From: an uncultured Algibacter sp.
Lineage (GTDB): Bacteria > Bacteroidota > Bacteroidia > Flavobacteriales > Flavobacteriaceae
Assembly (NCBI RefSeq): GCF_947490405.1
Contig: NZ_CANLGU010000006.1
Coordinates: 1-64,000, forward strand
Direction of reading: 5' to 3'
Length of the DNA: 64,000 nucleotides
Part shown: in pieces, positions 58,460 through 64,000 of the stretch
Numbering within the stretch: the first letter of the stretch is position 1
Layout of the letters: each line of letters opens with the position of its first letter
Program-made: the position numbers and the translations under genes
Notes under the pieces: model-generated
What the model was told of the DNA's origin: nothing
Database searches by the model: none
What the model saw: only the letters and a program-made list of their open reading frames with translations

Positions 58460-60148
58460 TTAAAAACCGACGGCTGTATCATCTCCTCGATAATCTGCAC
58501 CACCCTCGTACGTGTTATCATCTAAAACAAGTATTCCATCGACCTTGCCAATCACAGGAGCATCTTTTTCGTTTATTGAATATCCTAAATTTTCAAGTTG
58601 TTTAATTAGATTTCTGTCAAATAAATTAGGTTCCATTCTAATTTCATCTGGAAGCCATTGATGATGAAAACGTGGTGCATCTACAGCTTCTTGCATGGTC
58701 ATATCAAACTCATGAACATTCAATATGGTTTGCATTACAGATGTAATAATAGTTGAGCCTCCAGGAGTCCCGAGTGTCATGAATAATTTATTATTTTTTT
58801 CTACAATGGTAGGTGTCATCGAACTAAGCATACGTTTTTCGGGAAGAATACTATTAGCCTCCGCGCCAATGAGACCAAACATATTTGGAACCCCAGGTTT
58901 ACTGCTAAAATCATCCATTTCGTTGTTTAAAAAGAAACCAAGTTCTGCGCAATATAACTTGGAACCATAAGCACCATTTATTGTAGTTGTACAAGCTATA
59001 GCGTTACCAAATTGATCAATAATGGAGTAGTGTGTAGTCTCGTTACTTTCAATAATTTGAATATTACCATGTGACACATCACTCGATAATGTGGCTTTTT
59101 CAAAAGAAAAATCTGCCATTCTTCCGCTTAAATAATCTTCCTTAATTAATGTTTCTACAGGAATTTTTATAAAATCAGGGTCTCCCAAATAAAAACTTCT
59201 GTCTGCATACGCACGTCGTTCTGCTTCGGTTATAGCTTGAATGGTTTTTAACGAATGATGTCCATATTCATCTAAATGAAACGGTTCAAGCATTTTCATA
59301 ATTTGCGCTAAAGCAATACCACCACTTGAAGGAGGTGCTATAGAAATAATTTTTAAATCGTCATAAGTAAAGACAATAGGTTCCCGCCATTTTGCTTCAT
59401 AGCCAGCTAAATCTTTTTCTGTAAGAATACCACCGTTTTCTTGAATAAATTTTGCAAGTATTTTGGAGGTTTTACCTTTATAAAATTCATCTTTTCCGTT
59501 TTGCGAAATGCGTTCTAAGGTTTTAGCCAGCGCGGGGTATTTTATAACATCGTTTTCTTTCCAGGCTTTATCAAGAGGAATGGCTTCCTTATTCACTTTA
59601 GAGAATAAGGGGCGGTACTTTTTGATGGTTTCTTCTTGTTTTTTTGTAACTGTTACACCATTGTATGCTAGTGCTATGGATGGGTTTATAATATCTTTAA
59701 TAGGTAGAGATCCAAGCTTTTCGTGTACCTCAAAAATACCCGCTACAGTTCCGGGTACACCAACTGCCATGGCGCCTAGTGTGCTTTTCTCTGGTATAAC
59801 ATCTCCGTTTTCATTCAAATACATGTCTTTGGTTGCTGCTAATGGTGCCTTTTCTCTAAAATCGATAGAGCCAATGTCTCCATTTGCCTTTCTGTAGACC
59901 ATAAATCCACCACCGCCAATATTGCCTGCGTATGGATATGCTACTGCTAACGCTAATTGAGTAGCACACATAGCATCAAAAGCATTACCACCTTTTTTTA
60001 AGATATCACTACCAATTTTTGAAGCTTCAGCTCTGGCAGAAACTACCATCGCTTGTTTTGAAATAAGTCCTCTGGTTGATGTTTTTTCGGCTTGTTTGCA
60101 GGAAAACAGAAAACAAGTTAAAATACAGGATAAAAAATATTTAATCAC
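58460..60148 (-). CDS. ggt: Gamma-glutamyltransferase, lipoprotein form
   Basis: This 562-residue precursor has a lipobox (CFLFSCKQ), so it is lipid-anchored on the periplasmic side rather than soluble as in E. coli. The autoprocessing and catalytic threonine is in NETTHYSIIDQFGNAIA. GNIGGGGFMVYRK near residue ~78 and MLSSMTPTIVEKNNKLFMTL with GTPGGSTIITSV are substrate-binding motifs. The enzyme hydrolyses glutathione and other gamma-glutamyl compounds or transfers the glutamyl group. The start overlaps the end of the ACP phosphodiesterase gene by 8 bp, so they form an operon. Confidence 0.94.
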   Translation of the reverse strand: MIKYFLSCILTCFLFSCKQAEKTSTRGLISKQAMVVSARAEASKIGSDILKKGGNAFDAMCATQLALAVAYPYAGNIGGGGFMVYRKANGDIGSIDFREKAPLAATKDMYLNENGDVIPEKSTLGAMAVGVPGTVAGIFEVHEKLGSLPIKDIINPSIALAYNGVTVTKKQEETIKKYRPLFSKVNKEAIPLDKAWKENDVIKYPALAKTLERISQNGKDEFYKGKTSKILAKFIQENGGILTEKDLAGYEAKWREPIVFTYDDLKIISIAPPSSGGIALAQIMKMLEPFHLDEYGHHSLKTIQAITEAERRAYADRSFYLGDPDFIKIPVETLIKEDYLSGRMADFSFEKATLSSDVSHGNIQIIESNETTHYSIIDQFGNAIACTTTINGAYGSKLYCAELGFFLNNEMDDFSSKPGVPNMFGLIGAEANSILPEKRMLSSMTPTIVEKNNKLFMTLGTPGGSTIITSVMQTILNVHEFDMTMQEAVDAPRFHHQWLPDEIRMEPNLFDRNLIKQLENLGYSINEKDAPVIGKVDGILVLDDNTYEGGADYRGDDTAVGF

Positions 60149-60743
60149 GTAACTCTTTATTTAAAGTGTTTAATTTCTTTTTTGAAGATGCTATAAGTTC
60201 ATCAAAAAAACTAGAAAATTCATTTTCAAACTCGGTGTAAAATGCTTCCAATTCAATAACAGCCTCGTTCATACTAGAACGGTTTTTAGTACGTCTGTTC
60301 ATACCCTCTAAAACTCGTGTTATACCTTCAATAGAGGCGTAGCTCAATAGCCAATTATCAGCAAGCATATAGGGCATCATTTTTTGAATTCTGCTGGGTA
60401 ATATATCATAATGCGTTTCTAAGGAATCGTAAAAATACTCGGTATATTCTTCTAGAGGTGTATTACTGTAATGTCCCCAGTTTTTAGCTAAAAAATGGTC
60501 GTAAAGAATATCTACAATAATTCCAGAGTAATGCCCATATTTCTTATGAAGCCTTTTTGTGCTTTGTCTTACTGTTTTATGAGCGTCAGTAAATGTATCA
60601 ATATGACGATGTAGTAAAATCCCAATTTGAATATCTATAGGGTATTTTTTGTAACGCTTCCCTTTTATGCCATCTGCAATAAAATTACCAATGGTTACTA
60701 AATCATTATCACCAGAAAGATAAACATGTGCTAAATAGTTCAT
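60141..60743 (-). CDS. acpH: ACP phosphodiesterase (AcpH family)
   Basis: This 200-residue all-helical protein has the AcpH opening MNYLAHVYLSGDNDLVTIGNFIADGIKG and the HRHIDTFTDAH metal-site motif of the HD-like family. AcpH removes the 4'-phosphopantetheine arm from acyl carrier proteins, the reverse of what the phosphopantetheinyl transferase of the NRPS locus does. It overlaps the next gene by 8 bp and is divergent from glmM. The inverted repeat ATTCGT (60742-60747) / ACGAAT (60755-60760) overlaps its start codon. Confidence 0.9.
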   Translation of the reverse strand: MNYLAHVYLSGDNDLVTIGNFIADGIKGKRYKKYPIDIQIGILLHRHIDTFTDAHKTVRQSTKRLHKKYGHYSGIIVDILYDHFLAKNWGHYSNTPLEEYTEYFYDSLETHYDILPSRIQKMMPYMLADNWLLSYASIEGITRVLEGMNRRTKNRSSMNEAVIELEAFYTEFENEFSSFFDELIASSKKKLNTLNKELRD

Positions 60744-60790
60744 TCGTGAAATTTACGAATTCCGTTTTAAGAAATCCGATTTCGAAATAC

Positions 60791-60798
60791 TATATTTG
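60791..60798 (+). promoter_or_regulatory. Probable -7 box of glmM
   Basis: TATATTTG fits TAxxTTTG and lies 22 bp before the ATG at 60821, supporting that start over upstream codons. No exact TTTG is seen 19 bp further up. Confidence 0.4.
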
Positions 60799-60820
60799 CG
60801 TTTTAATTTTAAAATATATT

Positions 60821-62209
60821 ATGACACTTATAAAATCAATTTCAGGAATTAGAGGAACTATTGGCGGTCAAGTAGGCGAGAACTTAACACCCATTGATGC
60901 TGTAAAATTTGCGTCTGCTTACGGTGTTTGGTTAAAGCAACAACGAAACAAGGAAAGCCATAAAGTTGTAGTGGGAAGAGATGCAAGAATTTCTGGAAAA
61001 ATGATTCAAAGTTTAGTGATGAATACGTTAATAGGTATGGGTATTGATGTTGTAGATGTTGGTTTATCAACAACACCAACTGTTGAAGTTGCAGTACCTA
61101 TGGAACATGCCGATGGAGGAATTATTCTAACGGCTAGTCATAATCCAAAGCAATGGAATGCTTTAAAATTACTAAATGAAAAAGGTGAGTTTTTAGATGC
61201 AGTAGAAGGGGCAAAAATATTAGAGATTGCTGAAAGTGATGCTATGACTTTTGCTGATGTAGATAGTCTTGGAAAAATCTCAAAAAATAAAGCCTATATC
61301 GACTTACATATTATTGAAGTTCTAGATTTAGATCTTGTAACTGTAAAACCCATAGAAGAAGCTCGATTTAGAGTGGTTGTAGATGGTGTGAATTCTACAG
61401 GAGGCATTGCTATTCCATTATTATTAGAGCGTTTAGGTGTAGATGTTATAAAAATTCACTGTGAACCAAATGGACATTTTCCACACAATCCAGAACCTTT
61501 AAAAGAGCATTTAACAGATTTATCTGAGGCCGTTAAAAAGCATAAAGCAGATTTTGGTATTGTTGTAGATCCAGATGTAGATCGTTTAGCCTTTATGGAT
61601 GAAAACGGCGAGATGTTTGGAGAAGAGTACACACTTGTAGCCTGCGCAGATTATGTATTGAGCAGAACCCCAGGAAACACGGTTAGTAATATGAGTTCCA
61701 CCAGAGCCTTACGCGATGTTACAGAAAAACATGGCGGTATGTACGAAGCCAGTGCAGTAGGTGAGGTAAATGTAGTTAAACTCATGAAAAAGAATAAAGT
61801 GGTTATTGGTGGTGAAGGTAACGGCGGTATTATATATCCAGAGGCGCACTATGGTCGCGATGCTTTAGTGGGTGTAGCCCTGTTTTTAAGTTTATTGGCA
61901 GATAAAAATATAAGTGTTAGCGAACTTAGAAAAACCTACCCAAATTACTTTATGAGTAAAAAGAAAATTCAATTAACACCAGATTTAGATGTTGATGGAA
62001 TTTTAAAAGTCATGGAAGAGCGTTATCAAAACGAGCAAATTACAACTGTTGACGGTGTAAAGATTGATTTTTCAGAGAGTTGGGTACACTTGCGTAAAAG
62101 TAATACAGAACCTATCATCAGAATTTATACCGAAGCAAAATCTCAAGAAGAAGCGGATACTTTAGCCGATAAATTCATTGCCGAAATTGGAGAAATTGCT
62201 GGAATATAA
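60821..62209 (+). CDS. glmM: Phosphoglucosamine mutase
   Basis: This 462-residue alpha-D-phosphohexomutase starts at 60821 (MTLIKSISGIRGTIGG, the family opening); a longer frame upstream would overlap the divergent acpH gene. The phosphoserine loop is ILTASHNPKQWNALK, the Mg loop DPDVDRLAF and the sugar-binding loop GGEGNGGIIYPE; the C-terminal phosphate loop is RKSNTEPIIRIY. GlmM makes glucosamine-1-phosphate for peptidoglycan and LPS. The assignment over phosphoglucomutase or phosphomannomutase rests on length and overall likeness and is good but not certain. Confidence 0.9.
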   Translation: MTLIKSISGIRGTIGGQVGENLTPIDAVKFASAYGVWLKQQRNKESHKVVVGRDARISGKMIQSLVMNTLIGMGIDVVDVGLSTTPTVEVAVPMEHADGGIILTASHNPKQWNALKLLNEKGEFLDAVEGAKILEIAESDAMTFADVDSLGKISKNKAYIDLHIIEVLDLDLVTVKPIEEARFRVVVDGVNSTGGIAIPLLLERLGVDVIKIHCEPNGHFPHNPEPLKEHLTDLSEAVKKHKADFGIVVDPDVDRLAFMDENGEMFGEEYTLVACADYVLSRTPGNTVSNMSSTRALRDVTEKHGGMYEASAVGEVNVVKLMKKNKVVIGGEGNGGIIYPEAHYGRDALVGVALFLSLLADKNISVSELRKTYPNYFMSKKKIQLTPDLDVDGILKVMEERYQNEQITTVDGVKIDFSESWVHLRKSNTEPIIRIYTEAKSQEEADTLADKFIAEIGEIAGI

Positions 62210-62215
62210 ACTGTT

Positions 62216-62243
62216 ATTGCGAGGAGTAAGCGACGTGGCAATC
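62216..62243 (+). repeat. Dispersed intergenic repeat of the ATTGCGAGGAG type
   Basis: The sequence ATTGCGAGGAGTAAGCGACG followed by TGGCAATC, with outer arms ATTGC/GCAAT that pair. From memory, near-identical elements are scattered between genes in many Bacteroidota and other bacteria. It directly follows the glmM stop. Confidence 0.65.
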
Positions 62244-62331
62244 TCTTAAAACTTAGTTATTGTTTTAGAAGTTATTTCCCGCTTTTCGTTATATCTTTTT
62301 TGTGCCTAACTTGTTTAAGTTTCTCACTACG

Positions 62332-62386
62332 TTTTGTGCTTAAATCTAAATTTTAGCCAGATTAAAATTTAGATTTAAACACAAAA
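62332..62386. repeat. Long inverted repeat, 24-bp stem with 7-nt loop
   Basis: Left arm 62332-62355 (begins TTTTGTGCTTAAATC), loop GCCAGAT, right arm 62363-62386 (ends TTTAAACACAAAA). The arms are complementary at 23 of 24 positions, the exception being a C-A mismatch near 62339. The stem is very AT-rich. It abuts the GGCATCC element. Confidence 0.85.
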
Positions 62387-62412
62387 AAGGATGCCACTTC
62401 AATCGGGGCTAA
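62383..62412 (-). repeat. GATTGAA-GGCATCC intergenic element, copy 1
   Basis: Read on the minus strand: TTAGCCCCGATTGAAGTGGC then ATCCTTTTTT. It shares TTAGCCC, GATTGAA and GGCATCCTTTTT with copy 2 at 63895-63929, which lies in the opposite orientation after the symporter gene and has about ten extra bases (GCGTTAGG) after TTAGCCC. Confidence 0.7.
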
Positions 62413-62551
62413 ATCATCCGCTAAAGTCTGTTATATCTATCTAGGTAAGAATCTTTTTGCAGACATTTTTAAGCCCAAAAAAAAGCTTATATTGTTATCA
62501 AATTTAAGAACTAATTAATTCTCTCTTATGGAGAGGTAAGCAGATCCTTTT

Positions 62552-63877
62552 ATGAAAAAACTAGCATTACATTGGAAGATTATTATAGGAATGATTCTCG
62601 GAATCATTTTTGGTTTTATAATGAATACCGTTGATGGTGGAAAAGGTTTTGTTACTGATTGGATTGCACCGTTTGGAACCATATTTATAAATCTTTTAAA
62701 GCTTATAGCGGTACCATTAATCTTGGCATCTTTGATAAAAGGTATATCAGATTTAAAGGATATTTCTAAAATAAAGTCTATGGGCTTACGTACCATAGGT
62801 ATTTATATTGCTACCACTTTAGTAGCTATAATTATTGGTTTAACAATAGTAAATGTGGTGAAGCCAGGAAATGGGATGCCACAAGAAACTATAGAAAAAA
62901 TAAAGCTAAAATATGCTGATGCTGCTGGTGTAACAGATAAATTAATGAAAGCTTCTGCGCAAAAAGAAGCTGGTCCGTTACAGGCTTTAGTTGATATTTT
63001 TCCAAGTAATATTTTTAAATCGTTTGCAGAAGCTTCTATGCTTCAAGTGATATTCTTTGCCATATTTGTTGGTATTTGTTTACTGTTAATTGGTGATAAG
63101 AAAGCAAAACCTTTAGTGAATTTCTTTGATTCGCTAAACGAAGTGGTGATGAAAATGGTAGATTTAATTATGCTATTTGCACCTTATGCAGTGTTTGCAC
63201 TTTTAGCAAATGTGATTATTGCTTTTGATGATATTGAAATACTAATTAAATTATTATACTACGCCTTTTGTGTTGTAGGCGGACTGATTTTAATGATTGG
63301 TTTCTACTTATTACTAGTTAGCGTGTACACTAAAAAATCGCCAATGTGGTTTTTAAAACAAATAAGTCCTGCACAATTGTTAGCATTTTCTACCAGTAGT
63401 AGTGCTGCCACACTTCCTGTAACTATGGAGCGTGTTGAAGAGCATTTGGGTGTAGATAAAGAAGTATCTGGTTTTGTGCTTCCTGTTGGTGCTACAGTAA
63501 ATATGGATGGTACCAGTTTATACCAAGGTATTGCAGCCGTATTTATTATGCAGGTTATTTGGCCAGAAGGGTTAACCTTTACTAACCAATTGGTTATTGT
63601 ACTTACAGCATTATTAGCATCTATTGGTAGTGCTGCTGTACCTAGTGCTGGTATGGTAATGTTGGTTATTGTTTTAGAATCTATTGGGTTTCCTGCAGAA
63701 TTATTACCTATTGGTCTTGCGCTTATTTTTGCAGTTGATAGACCTTTAGATATGTGTAGAACGGTTGTTAATGTAACTGGTGATGCTACAGTTTCTATGC
63801 TAGTGGCTAAATCTTTAGATAAGCTTCATGACCCAAAACCCAAAGAGTGGGATGATAATTATGATGCTGTGAAGTAA
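62552..63877 (+). CDS. Dicarboxylate/amino acid:cation symporter (DAACS, GltP-like)
   Basis: This is a 441-residue inner-membrane transporter with about eight helices and two re-entrant loops. The serine-rich loop AFSTSSSAATLPVTM, the NMDGT motif in GATVNMDGTSLYQG and the second loop AVPSAGMVMLVIVLES are typical of the GltP/DctA family. The conserved DRPLDMCRTVVNVTGDA holds the substrate-carboxylate and cation ligands. It takes up glutamate, aspartate or C4-dicarboxylates with protons or sodium; the exact substrate cannot be set. It stands alone between two intergenic repeat elements. Confidence 0.94.
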   Translation: MKKLALHWKIIIGMILGIIFGFIMNTVDGGKGFVTDWIAPFGTIFINLLKLIAVPLILASLIKGISDLKDISKIKSMGLRTIGIYIATTLVAIIIGLTIVNVVKPGNGMPQETIEKIKLKYADAAGVTDKLMKASAQKEAGPLQALVDIFPSNIFKSFAEASMLQVIFFAIFVGICLLLIGDKKAKPLVNFFDSLNEVVMKMVDLIMLFAPYAVFALLANVIIAFDDIEILIKLLYYAFCVVGGLILMIGFYLLLVSVYTKKSPMWFLKQISPAQLLAFSTSSSAATLPVTMERVEEHLGVDKEVSGFVLPVGATVNMDGTSLYQGIAAVFIMQVIWPEGLTFTNQLVIVLTALLASIGSAAVPSAGMVMLVIVLESIGFPAELLPIGLALIFAVDRPLDMCRTVVNVTGDATVSMLVAKSLDKLHDPKPKEWDDNYDAVK

Positions 63878-63894
63878 GCACTTTTGTTGGCAGA

Positions 63895-63929
63895 TTAGCC
63901 CGCGTTAGGGATTGAACGGCATCCTTTTT
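63895..63929 (+). repeat. GATTGAA-GGCATCC intergenic element, copy 2
   Basis: TTAGCCCGCGTTAGGGATTG followed by AACGGCATCCTTTTT, 17 bp after the symporter stop. It is in inverted orientation to copy 1 at 62383-62412. Elements of this kind are, from memory, common between genes in Flavobacteriaceae. Nothing else is seen from here to the window end. Confidence 0.7.
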
Positions 63930-64000
63930 AAAATTGACACCTAGTGGATTGACTTTGAAGTAAATGATAAACAGATAACCAATTCGCTCACTTCTCGCTA

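Larger units (their letters stand above)
62210..62551. other. 342-bp intergenic region with three repeat structures
   Basis: No gene is visible. It holds an ATTGCGAGGAG...GGCAAT repeat (62216-62243), a 24-bp near-perfect inverted repeat (62332-62386) and a TTAGCCC/GGCATCC element (62383-62412) that recurs in opposite orientation after the next gene. The last 130 bp before the symporter gene is AT-rich and probably holds its promoter. Confidence 0.7.

Overview
The window looks like chromosomal DNA of a marine-type Flavobacteriaceae (Bacteroidota). The evidence is the low GC content, the type IX secretion genes (a giant SprB-repeat protein with a type B sorting tail, a PorP/SprF partner and a type A sorting-domain protein), promoters with the TAxxTTTG -7 box, weak Shine-Dalgarno sites, a short CydA, a fused E1 dehydrogenase and a TonB receptor with a carboxypeptidase-D-like N-terminal domain. 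I see no rRNA, tRNA, integrase, transposase or CRISPR array. One structured RNA is clear: the small SRP RNA.

Layout. 1-10551: a gliding/adhesin locus, with the C-terminal part of a coiled-coil protein carrying 96-bp tandem repeats, a 2722-aa SprB-like surface protein and a PorP/SprF outer-membrane protein. 10564-30255: a divergent non-ribosomal peptide (NRPS) locus with transport-type genes at its edges. 30384-32709: cytochrome bd oxidase. 32949-46531: housekeeping and envelope genes (a free DsbD-alpha protein plus full DsbD, a class V aminotransferase, glutaminyl cyclase, SRP RNA, SDR, two TlpA-like lipoproteins, an ABC-F ATPase, PheT). 46580-64000: a T9SS-secreted leucine-rich protein, a fused branched-chain-type E1, a pseudo-M1-peptidase outer-membrane protein, a LOG-family protein, UvrA, gamma-glutamyltransferase, ACP phosphodiesterase, GlmM and a dicarboxylate symporter flanked by intergenic repeats.

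The most interesting part is the NRPS locus. The plus arm has an acyl-CoA-dehydrogenase-like flavoprotein, a stand-alone adenylation enzyme whose pocket reads D-V-L-Y-L-A-I-Q-C, a stand-alone carrier protein and a C-A-T module. These first three genes match the known logic for turning proline into a pyrrole-2-carboxyl thioester (PltE/PltF/PltL, RedW/RedM/RedO). The C-A-T module has an exact serine pocket (D-V-W-H-F-S-L-V-D). The minus arm has a HupE/UreJ-like membrane protein, a C-A-T-E module with an unassigned pocket, a C-T-TE protein without an A domain and with a cysteine as the probable thioesterase nucleophile, a glycosyltransferase and a Sfp-type phosphopantetheinyl transferase. The plus arm runs on into a histidine-rich small protein and a TonB-dependent receptor.

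Inferred working model: pyrrole-2-carbonyl starter, then Ser, then a D-configured residue X, then a final A-less module and release by a Cys-thioesterase, possibly with glycosylation. The receptor, the HupE/UreJ protein and the His-rich protein raise the possibility of a metal-binding product that is taken back up. The product, its metal and the role of the A-less module are hypotheses.
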